A stretch of DNA of 64,000 bases from Streptomyces sp. SN-593 (GCF_016756395.1 NZ_AP018365.1:2239501-2303500), one strand, 5' to 3'; positions 8,639-17,758 are shown, numbered from the stretch's first letter. The notes: generated by a model from the sequence alone, not told the origin. Translations and numbers: made by a program.

Positions 8639-8657
8639 TTAGGTAAGGCTAACCTTA
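8639..8657 (-). promoter_or_regulatory. DmdR/IdeR (DtxR-family) iron box
   Basis: TTAGGTAAGGCTAACCTTA matches the classical 19-bp DtxR/IdeR consensus (TTAGGTTAGGCTAACCTAA) at 17 of 19 positions. It is the only AT-richer island in the 344-bp gap 8570-8913 between hmuT and the divergent ddaH-like gene. The rest of that gap is GC-rich, with no other motif I can support. Fe(II)-loaded repressor bound here should shut off hmuT expression. Confidence 0.9.
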
Positions 8658-8913
8658 GTTTGACCGGAAGAAAACCGTCCCCCGGGGTGGGCCGGCCGCG
8701 CGACCTCGGCGGACGAGGGTCCCCAAGTCCTCGCCCGCGGGCCGGGGAAGGGGCGTCGCGGCGGTCAAAAGATCACGGACGCGCGGTATCGGAACCTTGT
8801 GGCGGTGTCTCACAATCACTCCAGGACCGCGCGTCCCCGTCCCCGGGCCGATCGTCCGGATCGCGGGCGCGCCGTGCAGGCCAGGCACTCACCCACCCCC
8901 CGAGGAGCCCCCA

Positions 8914-9726
8914 TTGCGCACCGCGACGCCCCGCCGGTACCTGATGTGCCCACCGGCGCACTTCCGCGTGACGTACAGCATCAATCCCTGGATGGACCCC
9001 CGGAAACCGGTGGACCCGGCGCTCGCCCTGTTCCAGTGGGAGGACCTGCGCGACCGCTACCGCGGGCTCGGCCACACCGTGGAGGTGCTGGACGCGCTGC
9101 CCGACCTGCCCGACATGGTCTTCGCGGCGAACGGCGCCACGGTCGTGGACGGCCGCGTGCTCGGCGCGCGGTTCGCCAACCCCGAGCGCACCGCGGAGGC
9201 TCCGGCGCACCTCGCCTGGTTCCGCGCCCGCGGCTACCCGGACGTCCGCGAACCGGACCACGTCAACGAGGGCGAGGGGGACTTCGCGGTGACCTCCTCC
9301 TGGCTGCTGGCCGGGCAGGGCTTCCGCAGCAGCCCGCTGGCCCACGACGAGGCACAGGAGTTCTTCCGCCGGCCGGTGATCAGCCTCGAACTCACCGACC
9401 CCCGCTACTACCACCTCGACACCGCGCTCGCGGTGCTCGACGACACCGCCGACGAGATCATGTACTACCCGGGCGCCTTCACCCCCGGCAGCCGCGCGGT
9501 CCTCGAACGCCTCTTCCCCGACGCCCTGCTGGCCACCGCGGCCGACGCCGCCGTCCTCGGGCTCAACGCCGTCAGCGACGGCCGCAACGTGCTGCTGCCG
9601 CGGGCCGCGCGGGGACTGCGCGCACCGCTGCGCCGCCGCGGGTTCGTGCCGGTCGCCGTCGACATGTCCGAGTTCCACAAGGCCGGCGGCAGCGTCAAGT
9701 GCTGCACCCTGGAGCTGCGGCCCTAA
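8914..9726 (+). CDS. ddaH: Dimethylargininase / amidinotransferase-fold hydrolase
   Basis: A 270-aa protein of the DDAH/arginine deiminase superfamily, expected to hydrolyse N-omega-methylated arginine to citrulline and methylamine. TTG at 8914 is chosen because GAGGAG sits 6 nt upstream and the family N-terminus (RRYLMCPPAHFRVTYSINPWM) follows at once. Catalytic elements visible: His in YYHLDTAL, the acidic pair in DHVNEGEGDF, and the C-terminal nucleophile Cys in GGSVKCCTLEL. Cytosolic. Its stop codon overlaps by 3 bp the stop of the convergent methyltransferase gene. Ornithine aminotransferase-type partners are not in the window, and it is divergent from hmuT. Confidence 0.85.
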   Translation: MRTATPRRYLMCPPAHFRVTYSINPWMDPRKPVDPALALFQWEDLRDRYRGLGHTVEVLDALPDLPDMVFAANGATVVDGRVLGARFANPERTAEAPAHLAWFRARGYPDVREPDHVNEGEGDFAVTSSWLLAGQGFRSSPLAHDEAQEFFRRPVISLELTDPRYYHLDTALAVLDDTADEIMYYPGAFTPGSRAVLERLFPDALLATAADAAVLGLNAVSDGRNVLLPRAARGLRAPLRRRGFVPVAVDMSEFHKAGGSVKCCTLELRP

Positions 9727-10397
9727 CGCTCCGCGGCGGGGCGCCGGGACCGCCGCCCGGCGCCCCAGAAGAACGGCCCGCCGGTCGCCCTGACGGCGAC
9801 CGCCCAGCCGAGCGCGCGCAGCCGCCCCTCCAACTCCGCCGGTTCGTAGGGGACTTTCACGATCCGGTAGGCCGTGCCGTCCGGGGTGCGCCGCCGGACG
9901 GTCGACGAGGCCGGGCCCTCGACCAGTTCCTCCGGCGTCCGGTGGCCGTCGTCCACGAAGAACACCCGGCCCTGCGGGGTGAGGGCGGCGGCCACCAGGG
10001 ACCAGAAGGACGCGAACCGCTCCTCCGGTACGTGGGAGAGCCAGAACCCCATGAAGACGGCGTCGTAGCGGCGGTCGGGCGCCCAGTCGAACAGGTCGGC
10101 CTCGACGAAGCGCACCGGGGCGCCGTCCGGGACGCGGCCCGCGGCGATGGCCAGCATCTCGCGGGACGCGTCGACGGCGGTCACCTCGTCGGCGTGCCGC
10201 AGCAGGTGGGCGGTCCAGGTGCCCGGGCCGCACGCCAATTCCAGCACCCGGCCCACCGGGCGGAACGCGTCGAGGGCGGCCGCGAGTTCACCGCCGCCCG
10301 GGAGGTCGAGGCGCTGGTCGAGGTAGTCGGGCGCGAGGGCGCGGTAGTAGGCGCGCTGCTCGGACAGGAGTCGTTGCCGGGCCGGTCGGTTCGTCAT
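9723..10397 (-). CDS. Class I SAM-dependent methyltransferase
   Basis: A 224-aa Rossmann-fold methyltransferase. ATG at 10397 gives MTNRPARQRLLSEQRAYYR, a usual N-terminus for this group. Motif I is VLELACGPGTWT, motif II VTAVDASREML, and the acidic loop RFVEADLFDW follows. The later region has DAVFMGFWLSHVPEERF and RVFFVDDGHRTPEE. The substrate cannot be read from the sequence; the group includes small-molecule and ubiquinone-type methylases. Convergent with ddaH, with overlapping stops. The 222-bp gap upstream (10398-10619) is G-rich, contains short direct repeats, and has no recognisable promoter. Confidence 0.8.
   Translation of the reverse strand: MTNRPARQRLLSEQRAYYRALAPDYLDQRLDLPGGGELAAALDAFRPVGRVLELACGPGTWTAHLLRHADEVTAVDASREMLAIAAGRVPDGAPVRFVEADLFDWAPDRRYDAVFMGFWLSHVPEERFASFWSLVAAALTPQGRVFFVDDGHRTPEELVEGPASSTVRRRTPDGTAYRIVKVPYEPAELEGRLRALGWAVAVRATGGPFFWGAGRRSRRPAAER
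9738..9766 (+). terminator. Hairpin just after ddaH, inside the 3' end of the convergent gene
   Basis: Perfect 11-bp arms (GGGGCGCCGGG, 9738-9748, with 9756-9766) and a 7-nt loop, 12 nt past the ddaH stop. It is embedded in the final codons of the opposing methyltransferase gene, so it could act on both strands. Confidence 0.55.
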
Positions 10398-10450
10398 CGG
10401 TCCACGGTGGGGCCTGTCCCGGGGGCAAGGTCCAGGTCCCCGGGGGAAGA

Positions 10451-10497
10451 CGTCCGCCGGGGGAGGTGTCCGCCGGGGGAGGTGTCCGCCGCCGGGG
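10451..10497. repeat. Short G-rich tandem repeat
   Basis: Three imperfect copies of a GTCCGCCGGGGGAGGT-like unit of about 16 bp, upstream of the oxidoreductase gene. The coding significance is nil. Runs of five G could form a quadruplex. Confidence 0.6.
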
Positions 10498-10619
10498 TGA
10501 GCGGCGGGGTGCACGGGGGCGGCGGCGCAAGTGGCGGGGTGGCGCGGCGGCTCGGTGGCGGGGTGGCGCACCTCGCCGGGTGGGGGCCCGGGCGGGGCGG
10601 GGCCCCGTACAGTGCGGGG

Positions 10620-12236
10620 ATGGACCTACCACGCGATGCGCAGCACGACGCCGTGATCGTGGGCGGCGGTCACAACGGCCTGGTCGCCGCGGCCTACCTC
10701 GCCCGGGCCGGACGCAGCGTCCTGCTGCTGGAGCGCCTGCCGGCGACCGGGGGCGCCGCGGTCTCGACCCGGGCGTTCACCGGGGTGGACGCCCGCCTGT
10801 CCCGGTACTCGTACCTGGTCAGCCTGCTCCCCCGGAAGATCGTCGACGACCTCGGGCTGCGCTTCGCGGTGCGCCGCCGCGGCATCTCGTCCTACACCCC
10901 GCACCGGGACACCGGGCTGCTGGTCGACGCGCGGGACACCGCGCGCACCCGGGAGCAGTTCGCGCGACTGACGGGCTCCGAGCGGGACTTCGAGGCGTGG
11001 CAGCGGTTCTACGCGATGACCGCCCACGTCGCCCGGCGGGTCTTCCCCACGCTGACCGAGCCGCTGCCGACCCGGGCGGAGCTGGAACGGAAGGTGGCCG
11101 ACCCGGCCGCCTGGGAGGCGCTGTTCGAGCGGCCGCTCGGCGAGACGGTGGAAGCGGCGTTCGCCGACGACACGGTGCGCGGCGTGGTCCTCACCGACGC
11201 GCTGATCGGCACCTTCACCCACGCCCACGACCCGTCGCTGCGCCAGAACCGCTGCTTCCTCTACCACGTCATCGGCGGCGGCACCGGCGACTGGGACGTG
11301 CCGATCGGCGGGATGGGCGCCTTCACGGACGCGCTCGCGGACGCCGCCCGGTCCGCGGGCGCGCGGATCGTGACCGGCGCCGAGGTGACCTCGATCGCGA
11401 CGGACGGCCGGGTCGCGGAGGTGGCCTACGAGGACGCCGCGACCGGCCGGACGCACACGGTCGCGGCCCGCGACGTGCTGGTCAACGCCTCCCCGCACGC
11501 CCTGGCCGGCCTGCTGGGCGCACCGCGCCCGCCCCGTCCGGAGGGCGCTCAGCTCAAGGTGAACATGCTGCTGCGCCGCCTGCCGCGGCTGCGGGACCGC
11601 GCGGTGGACCCCGCGGACGCCTTCGCCGGCACCTTCCACGTCGCGGAGGGCTACCGCCAGTTGCAGACGGCGTACGAGCAGGCGGCCGCGGGGCGGGTGC
11701 CGGACGCGCCGCCGTCGGAGATCTACTGCCACTCCCTCACCGACCCGTCGATCCTCTCCCCCGAACTCGCCGCGACCGGAGCGCACACCCTCACCCTGTT
11801 CGGGCTGCACGCGCCCGCCCGGCTCTTCGCCGCCGACCCCGAGGGCACCAAGCGGGAGCTGCTGGCGGCGACGCTGGCCCAGCTCGACGCGGTGCTCGAC
11901 GAACCGCTGGCGGACTGCCTGGCCACCGACGCGGACGGGCGGCCGTGCCTGGAGGCGAAGTCGCCGCTCGACCTGGAGCGGGAGGTGGGGCTGCCGGGCG
12001 GCCACATCTTCCACCGCGACCTGTCCTGGCCGTACGCGCAGGCTCCGGACGCGGCGGACGCGGCCGACGAGGCGGGCGGCCCGGGCACCGATGTGACCCA
12101 GGCCACAGGCCGTTGGGGGGTCGGCACCGGTTGTGGGAACGTCTTCCTCTGCGGCGCGGGCGCGGTCCGCGGCGGCGGGGTCAGCGGCGTCCCCGGCCAC
12201 AACGCGGCGAGAGCGGTACTGGAGAAGGCACGATGA
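10620..12236 (+). CDS. FAD-dependent oxidoreductase, phytoene-desaturase-like
   Basis: A 538-aa NAD(P)/FAD-dependent oxidoreductase. ATG at 10620 is followed at once by the dinucleotide-binding motif VIVGGGHNGLVAAAYLARAG and the FAD-ribose acid in LLLE. The C-terminal FAD-contact segment NVFLCGAGAVRGGGVSGVPGHNAARA is typical of the carotenoid desaturase / pyridine-nucleotide-disulfide-like group (PYROXD2-type). No carotenoid genes are nearby, so a carotenoid substrate is not supported. Its stop overlaps the CorA start as ATGA, so the two are translationally coupled although functionally unrelated on their face. Cytosolic or membrane-associated. Confidence 0.82.
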   Translation: MDLPRDAQHDAVIVGGGHNGLVAAAYLARAGRSVLLLERLPATGGAAVSTRAFTGVDARLSRYSYLVSLLPRKIVDDLGLRFAVRRRGISSYTPHRDTGLLVDARDTARTREQFARLTGSERDFEAWQRFYAMTAHVARRVFPTLTEPLPTRAELERKVADPAAWEALFERPLGETVEAAFADDTVRGVVLTDALIGTFTHAHDPSLRQNRCFLYHVIGGGTGDWDVPIGGMGAFTDALADAARSAGARIVTGAEVTSIATDGRVAEVAYEDAATGRTHTVAARDVLVNASPHALAGLLGAPRPPRPEGAQLKVNMLLRRLPRLRDRAVDPADAFAGTFHVAEGYRQLQTAYEQAAAGRVPDAPPSEIYCHSLTDPSILSPELAATGAHTLTLFGLHAPARLFAADPEGTKRELLAATLAQLDAVLDEPLADCLATDADGRPCLEAKSPLDLEREVGLPGGHIFHRDLSWPYAQAPDAADAADEAGGPGTDVTQATGRWGVGTGCGNVFLCGAGAVRGGGVSGVPGHNAARAVLEKAR

Positions 12237-13360
12237 CGTACAGGCCCGCGGTGATCCACCGCAAGGACGGTTCCCGGCGCGGCTTCGGGCGCCAGTGGCG
12301 GCGCGCGGGCCGGTGGCACTCCCTCGACGCCGGCGGGGGCGAACTGCCCGAGCAGCGCCGCTGCACCGCCGACGTGGTGGTGGACTGCGCGGTCTACGAC
12401 GAGGGCTGCCGGGCCGCGTCGCTGCCGCCGCAGGAGGCGCTGGACGAGGCGCGCAGGCGGGGCGGCTTCGCCTGGATCGGCCTGCACGAGCCGGACGCGG
12501 AGCACCTGGAGGAGATCGCGCGGGTCTTCGGACTGCACCCGCTCGCGGTCGAGGACGCGGTCCACGCGCACCAGCGGCCGAAGCTGGAGCGGTACGGCGA
12601 CACCCTCTTCCTGGTGCTGAAGACGATCGTCTTCGTGGAGCACGAGAAGCTCACCGCGACCAGCGAGGTGGTGGACACCGGCGAGGTGATGATCTTCCTC
12701 GGCCCGGACTTCGTGGTGGTGGTCAGGCACGGCAGCGCCCCCGGGCTCGCCCGGGTCCGGCGGGCCCTGGAAAGCCGCCCGGAGATGCTCGTGCACGGCC
12801 CGTCGGCGGTGCTGCACGCCATCACCGACCAGGTGGTGGACGACTACCTCGACGTCGCCGACGCGGTCGAACTCGACGTGGACACCCTGGAGTCCGACGT
12901 CTTCTCCCCCGAGCACGGCGACGACGCCAGCCGCATCTACCAGCTCAAGCGCGAGCTGATCGAGTTCAAGCGCGCCGTCCTCCCGATGGCCCGGCCGCTC
13001 GAACGCCTCACCGAGGGCGCCGACGGCCTGATCGACGCCGAGATGGGCCGCTACTTCCGCGACGTCGCCGACCACCTCTCGCACGTCCGCGAACACCTCG
13101 TCGGCTACGGCGAGTTGGTGGACGGCCTGCTGTCGGCCAACCTCAGCCAGCTCGCCGTGCAGCAGAACGTCGACATGCGCCGGATCAGCGCGGGCGCCGC
13201 GATCCTCGCCATCCCGACGATGATCGCCGGCTTCTACGGCATGAACTTCCGCCACATGCCCGAACTCGGCTGGACCTACGGCTACCCGATCATGCTCGGC
13301 GTCACCGCCGTGCTCTCGGGCGTGTGCTACCGCGCCTTCCGCCGGGTCGGCTGGCTGTAG
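12233..13360 (+). CDS. corA: CorA-family magnesium/cobalt transporter
   Basis: A 375-aa 2-TM metal channel. The ATG at 12233 overlaps the upstream stop by 4 nt. A long cytoplasmic N-terminal domain (about 1-310) is rich in charged helices (funnel and stalk). Two C-terminal membrane helices are separated by the selectivity signature YGMNF, which fixes the assignment. It probably assembles as a pentamer and conducts Mg2+ with inward gating. The N-terminal 40 residues are unusually Arg-rich. No magnesium riboswitch is visible, and as the second gene of a coupled pair it has no leader of its own. Confidence 0.93.
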   Translation: MTYRPAVIHRKDGSRRGFGRQWRRAGRWHSLDAGGGELPEQRRCTADVVVDCAVYDEGCRAASLPPQEALDEARRRGGFAWIGLHEPDAEHLEEIARVFGLHPLAVEDAVHAHQRPKLERYGDTLFLVLKTIVFVEHEKLTATSEVVDTGEVMIFLGPDFVVVVRHGSAPGLARVRRALESRPEMLVHGPSAVLHAITDQVVDDYLDVADAVELDVDTLESDVFSPEHGDDASRIYQLKRELIEFKRAVLPMARPLERLTEGADGLIDAEMGRYFRDVADHLSHVREHLVGYGELVDGLLSANLSQLAVQQNVDMRRISAGAAILAIPTMIAGFYGMNFRHMPELGWTYGYPIMLGVTAVLSGVCYRAFRRVGWL

Positions 13361-13389
13361 GCCCGGGAGGCCGGCGCCCCGCTGCCCGG

Positions 13390-13482
13390 GTCCGGTTCCG
13401 GCTCCGGGTTCCGGGTTCCGGGTCCGGTCCGGTTCGGGTCCGGTCCGGTTCGGGTTCCGCACCCGCACCCGCACCCGCACCC
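13390..13482. repeat. Simple-sequence run of GGTTCCG/GGTTCGG and ACCCGC units
   Basis: Between the convergent corA and Rsm22 genes: irregular repeats of CCGGTTCCGG/CCGGTTCGGG followed by four ACCCGC hexamers. No stable terminator hairpin stands out, although the repeats can fold in many registers. Confidence 0.75.
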
Positions 13483-13491
13483 GGCCGGTCC

Positions 13492-14547
13492 CTACTCCGA
13501 CGGCTCGGGCCGTTCCCGCTCCGTACCGTCCGGCGGCCACGGGTCGCCCCAGCGGGCGTCGCGGGCGGCGCGGTAGAGGGGGCCCAGGCGCTTGCTGACC
13601 GTGGTGCGGGTGAGGTCGCCGGACGCCGCGCACAGGTCGAGCAGGACCTGCCCCTTGCGGGTCTGGGGGTGGCGGACCACACGGTGGGCGGCCGGCGCCG
13701 CGTCGGCCCCGGCACCCGCCGGACGGAGCGCGGCGACGTAGCTGAACTTCTCGTCCTCGTACGGCAGGGTGCCGCCCTTGACCTGGCGGTGCAGGGCGGA
13801 GCGCGGGACACGCGCGGCGAAGTGGCACCAGTCGGTGCCCGTGACCGGGCAGGGGCCGCTGTGCGGGCAGGGCGCGAGCACCGTGAACCCGGCGGCGGTG
13901 AGGCGGTCGCGGGCGGCGATGACCCGGGCGTAGCCATCGGGCGTGCCGGGTTCGGCGACCAGCACCACCCCGCCGGCGCGGGCGGCGCCGGCGGCGGCGT
14001 CCACCAGGGCGGCGCGGTCGCCGGGGGTGAGCTCGCCGAGCACGTAGGAGACCGTGACGAGGTCGGCCGGCGGCAGGTCGGGCGCGCCGGACAGCGGGGC
14101 GCGGGTCCAGGTGGTGGCACGGACCGAGGGCGTCGCGGAGCCGGCGGCGAGCGCCCGGCCGAGGTCGAGCGCGGCCGCCGACCAGTCGAGCACGGTGCCG
14201 GCCGGGCCGGCGTCCCCGGGCCACGCGTCGGCGACCGCCCACCGCGCGGCGCCGGTGCCGCCGCCGAGGTCCAGGTGGACCGCCGGCGTCCAGCCGGCGG
14301 TCCGGGCGCGCAGCGCCGCGAGCGCCGAGCGCGCGGCGGCGTAGGTGGCGGGCATCCGGTACGCGGCGTACGCGGCCGCGTCGGCGGCGTCCCGCAGCAC
14401 CGGCGCGGCGGTGGGGGTCGCGCCGCGGTAGTTCTCGATCAGCCGGTCCACCTGGGCGGACGCCTGGGTCGGGACGGTGGCGGCGAGCCGGCGGGTGAGC
14501 GCCGCGGCGAGGTCGTCGGGCAGGTGCACGGTGGGAACGAGGGACAC
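13492..14547 (-). CDS. Rsm22-like small ribosomal subunit methyltransferase-fold protein
   Basis: A 351-aa protein if started at GTG 14547; TTG 14556 and GTG 14529 are in frame, and none has a clear ribosome site, so the start is uncertain. The family is recognised by SQVDRLIENYRG-type text (here AQVDRLIENYRG), PVLRDAADAAAYAAYRMPATY, a SAM-binding segment HLDLGGGTGAARWA, and the Cys motif CPHSGPCP followed by DWCHF. That motif in mitochondrial and bacterial Rsm22 proteins is thought to bind a metal or Fe-S centre. The C-terminus contains KGGTLPYEDEKFSYVAALRP, also conserved in the family. Likely a ribosome-assembly or rRNA-modifying factor in the cytosol. Convergent with corA. Confidence 0.8.
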   Translation of the reverse strand: MSLVPTVHLPDDLAAALTRRLAATVPTQASAQVDRLIENYRGATPTAAPVLRDAADAAAYAAYRMPATYAAARSALAALRARTAGWTPAVHLDLGGGTGAARWAVADAWPGDAGPAGTVLDWSAAALDLGRALAAGSATPSVRATTWTRAPLSGAPDLPPADLVTVSYVLGELTPGDRAALVDAAAGAARAGGVVLVAEPGTPDGYARVIAARDRLTAAGFTVLAPCPHSGPCPVTGTDWCHFAARVPRSALHRQVKGGTLPYEDEKFSYVAALRPAGAGADAAPAAHRVVRHPQTRKGQVLLDLCAASGDLTRTTVSKRLGPLYRAARDARWGDPWPPDGTERERPEPSE

Positions 14548-14712
14548 GAGAGCCAACTTTAGAGGGCTTTCGCGCCGGCCCTCGCCGCCCTGACCAGGCC
14601 CGGGGTGCGCCCGCGCGGGTCCGCGGCCCGCGCGGCGCGGGCAGGCCCTCTTGCGCGCGGGCGCGCTGTCGTCCACCGTCGAACCGACCCTGTACGACAC
14701 GCAGGTTAACTC

Positions 14713-14722
14713 TGTCATGACA
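14713..14722. promoter_or_regulatory. Palindrome TGTCATGACA upstream of the sugar transferase
   Basis: Perfect 10-bp palindrome in the relatively AT-rich stretch 14690-14780 between the Rsm22 and sugar-transferase genes, where the exopolysaccharide promoter is expected. It could be an operator half; no regulator is assigned. Confidence 0.35.
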
Positions 14723-14794
14723 TCGACTCGAATATGCGCAATCGGCAGCGGAACGGACCTCAGGTGGCTTAACGTTCGCTGGTGTCACGGAGCG

Positions 14795-14816
14795 CCAGCA
14801 CTTGGGGAAGTGCTGG
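14795..14816 (+). promoter_or_regulatory. CCAGCACTT hairpin in the leader of the sugar-transferase gene
   Basis: Perfect 9-bp arms CCAGCACTT and AAGTGCTGG around a GGGG tetraloop, ending 35 nt before the ATG. Its position in the likely 5' leader suggests an operator or an RNA hairpin affecting expression of the exopolysaccharide genes. No U-tract follows. Confidence 0.5.
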
Positions 14817-14851
14817 GGCTCCTCGTCGGTCGCGATGTGCCAGGGGGGTCC

Positions 14852-16597
14852 ATGCGGCGTATCGAAACAACCCCGGCAACACCTGCCCTGCCCGCAGTGT
14901 CCGTGGACGGCGAACCACGACCACGCTCCGCCCGGGCCGGCGCCCGGCAGCACGCGGTCGGCGCCATGACCCAGGGCGGCGACGCCCGCGCCCCGCGGCC
15001 GATACCGGCGGCGGCCCCGCCGCCGACCCTGCCCCCGCCACCCGTCATACCCGCGCCACCGGTCATACCCGCGCCGCCCGTGGCACCCGGACTGTCCCGG
15101 CCCGCGGCGGCGCCCCCGGACACGTACCGGGCCCGCGCCGCCCACGCCCTGCACGGCTGGCAGGGCGTCCACCGCGCCCACAGCAGCTACGGCGACAAGG
15201 CGCCCTGGTACCTGCCGTCGACCCTGGCCGCTGACACCCTGGGCGCCGCCCTTCCGCTGACCGCGGTACTGGACCGCACCGGGCAGCCGCACGCCGCCGC
15301 CTGCGGCGCGGCCGCGGCCGCCGCCTGGCTGGCGGTGCGCGCCTTCCGCCGCCGCTACACCTCCGACGCGCTCGGCGAGAGCAGCGGCCTGACCGCCGTG
15401 CTGGGCGACTGGCTGGTGCTGCTCGGCGTGCTGGCCGTGCTGCGCACCGCGTTCGACGAGCGGGCCGACGCGTCACTGGCCCTGGCCGGCATCGCCCTCG
15501 CCCCGCTGGTCGCGGCGGCCACGCGTACCGCCACCCACCGCCACCTGGCCACCGCCCGGCGCAGCGCGCACGCGGTGCGGCGGGTGCTGGTGGTCGGCGA
15601 ACCGAGTGCGGCCGACGACGTGGTCGGCCACCTCGCGGCCCGCACCGACCACGCCTACGTGGTGGTCGGAGCGGTCCCGGTCGGCGGCGCGAAGCTGGCG
15701 TGCGGCGCACCCGTCACCACCCGGCTCGGCGCGGTCGCGCCCACCGGGCCGGCCGAGGACGCGGGCATCGTGCTGGGCGCGGTGCGCGAGCACCGGGCCG
15801 AACTCGTCCTGCTGCTGCCGGGGCCGCGGCTGGACGCCGAGCGGCTGCGCCGCCTGTCCTGGGCGCTGCACGACGCGGACGTGCCGCTCGCGGTGGTGCC
15901 CGGCCTGGTGGACGTGGGGGTCCAGCGCGTCCAGCTCGACGCTCCCGCGGGCCTGACCCTGCTGCACATCGCCCCGCCGATCCGGGACGGCGCCCCGGTG
16001 GTGCTGAAGGCGGCGCTGGACCGGACCGGCGCGGCGCTCGGACTGCTGCTGCTCGCGCCGCTGTTCGCGGTGCTGGCCGCCGCGATCCGGATCGGCTCGC
16101 GCGGCCCGGTCTTCCACCGGCAGGTCCGGTACGGGCGGGCGTGCGTGCCGTTCACCATGTGGAAGTTCCGCACCATGGTGGCCGACGCGGAGGCCCGCCG
16201 GGCCGAGCTGGAGCGGTCCGGCGGCAACGAGAACGACGGCCTGATGTTCAAGATGCGCCGCGACCCGCGGATCACCCCGGTCGGCCGGCTGCTGAGGCGC
16301 TGGTCGCTGGACGAGCTGCCGCAGTTGCTGAACGTGCTGCGCGGCGAGATGTCGCTGGTCGGCCCGCGCCCGCCGCTGCCCGACGAGGTCGCCCGGTACG
16401 ACGAGGTGGCGCGCCGCCGGCTCGCGGTGCGCCCGGGCATCACCGGGTTGTGGCAGGTGAGCGGGCGCAGCGAACTGTCCTGGGACGAGACGCTGGCGAT
16501 CGACCTGCGGTACGTCGACAACTGGTCGCCGGCCGGCGACGTGGACGTGATGGCCCGCACGCTGCGGGCGGTCGTCGACGGACGCGGGGCGTACTGA
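14852..16597 (+). CDS. Exopolysaccharide polyprenyl glycosylphosphotransferase (initiating sugar transferase)
   Basis: A 581-aa WbaP-type enzyme that would load the first sugar-1-phosphate onto undecaprenyl phosphate. ATG at 14852 has a G-run (GGGGGG) just upstream. The N-terminal about 95 residues are Pro/Ala-rich and disordered (PPVIPAP repeated). About four membrane helices lie at 110-230, then a Rossmann-like CoA-binding-type domain (RRVLVVGEPSAADDVVG). The C-terminal catalytic domain carries one further helix and the bacterial sugar transferase signatures: VRYGRACVPFTMWKFRTMV, a DPRITPVGRLLRRWSLDELPQLLNVLRGEMSLVGPRPP segment, and PGITGLWQVSGRS. First gene of the exopolysaccharide region and convergent with the GDP-fucose synthase gene. 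Confidence 0.93.
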   Translation: MRRIETTPATPALPAVSVDGEPRPRSARAGARQHAVGAMTQGGDARAPRPIPAAAPPPTLPPPPVIPAPPVIPAPPVAPGLSRPAAAPPDTYRARAAHALHGWQGVHRAHSSYGDKAPWYLPSTLAADTLGAALPLTAVLDRTGQPHAAACGAAAAAAWLAVRAFRRRYTSDALGESSGLTAVLGDWLVLLGVLAVLRTAFDERADASLALAGIALAPLVAAATRTATHRHLATARRSAHAVRRVLVVGEPSAADDVVGHLAARTDHAYVVVGAVPVGGAKLACGAPVTTRLGAVAPTGPAEDAGIVLGAVREHRAELVLLLPGPRLDAERLRRLSWALHDADVPLAVVPGLVDVGVQRVQLDAPAGLTLLHIAPPIRDGAPVVLKAALDRTGAALGLLLLAPLFAVLAAAIRIGSRGPVFHRQVRYGRACVPFTMWKFRTMVADAEARRAELERSGGNENDGLMFKMRRDPRITPVGRLLRRWSLDELPQLLNVLRGEMSLVGPRPPLPDEVARYDEVARRRLAVRPGITGLWQVSGRSELSWDETLAIDLRYVDNWSPAGDVDVMARTLRAVVDGRGAY

Positions 16598-16605
16598 TGG
16601 GGCGG

Positions 16606-17565
16606 TCAGGAACCGGGCACAGACCGGGACCCGGCCCCGGCACGCCAGTCGGCGTACACCGCGGCGACACCGTTGCGCAGCGCGATCCGCGGCCGCCAGC
16701 CCAGCGCGCGCAGCCGGGAGACGTCCAGCAGCTTGCGCGGCGTGCCGTCGGGCTTACTCCTGTCCCAACCGACGGCGCCGCGGTAGCCGACCACGTCCGC
16801 GACCGTCTCGGCGAGTTCGCGGATCGTCAGGTCCTCGCCACAGCCGACGTTGACCGGTTCGTCGGCGTCGTAGACCCGCAGCAGCAGCGCGCAGGCCGAC
16901 GCGAGGTCGTCCACGTGCAGGAACTCCCGGCGCGGGGTGCCGCTGCCCCACAGCACCAGTTCGGGCAGCCCGTCGCGTTCGGCCTCGTGGAAGCGGCGGA
17001 TCAGCGCGGGCAGCACGTGCGAGGTGGCGAGGTCGAAGTTGTCGCCGGGCCCGTAGAGGTTGGTCGGCATCGCGGAGACGAACCCGGCGCCGTACTGCCG
17101 CCGGTAGGAGCGGACCTGCACGATGCCGGCGATCTTGGCGAGCGCGTACGCCTCGTTGGTGGGCTCCAACGGACCGGTGAGCAGGGCCTCTTCGCGGATG
17201 GGCTGCTCGGCCAGCCGCGGGTAGATGCAACTGGAGCCGAGGAACAGCAGGCGGCGCACACCCGCCTGGTGGGCGCCGGCGATCACGCTCAGCTGGATGG
17301 CGAGGTTGTCCTCCAGGAACTGCACCGGGTGGGTCGAGTTGGCCATGATCCCCCCGACCCGGGCGGCCGCGAGCACCACCGCGTCGGGCCGGGTGTCGCG
17401 CAGGTAGGCGGCGGTCCCGGCGGCGTCGCGCAGGTCGAGTTCCGCGCGGGTCCGGGTCAGCACCCGGTGGCCGTCGGCGGTCAGCCGGCGGGCGATCGCG
17501 GAGCCGACCAGCCCGCGGTGGCCGGCGACGAATATCCGGGCGGCGGGCGGCAGCAGTTCGGTCAT
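16606..17565 (-). CDS. fcl: GDP-L-fucose synthase
   Basis: A 319-aa short-chain dehydrogenase that epimerises and reduces GDP-4-keto-6-deoxy-mannose to GDP-L-fucose using NADPH. ATG at 17565. NADP-binding motif [16 protein letters not shown]; catalytic Ser in [13 protein letters not shown]; Tyr-x-x-x-Lys as YALAK; family hallmarks [12 protein letters not shown] and [12 protein letters not shown]. Length is usual. It is transcribed divergently from the dehydratase that makes its substrate, across a 193-bp shared promoter region (17566-17758) in which I see no distinct operator. This supports a fucose-containing extracellular polysaccharide. Cytosolic. Confidence 0.95.
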   Translation of the reverse strand: MTELLPPAARIFVAGHRGLVGSAIARRLTADGHRVLTRTRAELDLRDAAGTAAYLRDTRPDAVVLAAARVGGIMANSTHPVQFLEDNLAIQLSVIAGAHQAGVRRLLFLGSSCIYPRLAEQPIREEALLTGPLEPTNEAYALAKIAGIVQVRSYRRQYGAGFVSAMPTNLYGPGDNFDLATSHVLPALIRRFHEAERDGLPELVLWGSGTPRREFLHVDDLASACALLLRVYDADEPVNVGCGEDLTIRELAETVADVVGYRGAVGWDRSKPDGTPRKLLDVSRLRALGWRPRIALRNGVAAVYADWRAGAGSRSVPGS

Positions 17566-17758
17566 GGCGGCGATTGTGCCAGCCGATCGGGGCAGCACGG
17601 CGCTGATCCCCTCATTCCGCCAATTCCCTGAATCCGGCCGAGTTGCCCTGGCACCCTGTCCCGGGTGTCCGCCCGACCAGCGGCACGTCCGACGGCGGTG
17701 CCGGCGGCCCGAACCGGCCCCGGGCACCGGCCCGACCACTCCATCCTTGGGGGAACAC

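Noticed and set aside
10620..12236. Carotenoid phytoene desaturase
   Set aside because: Only the general FAD-oxidoreductase motifs match; no crtB, crtE or other carotenoid genes lie nearby.
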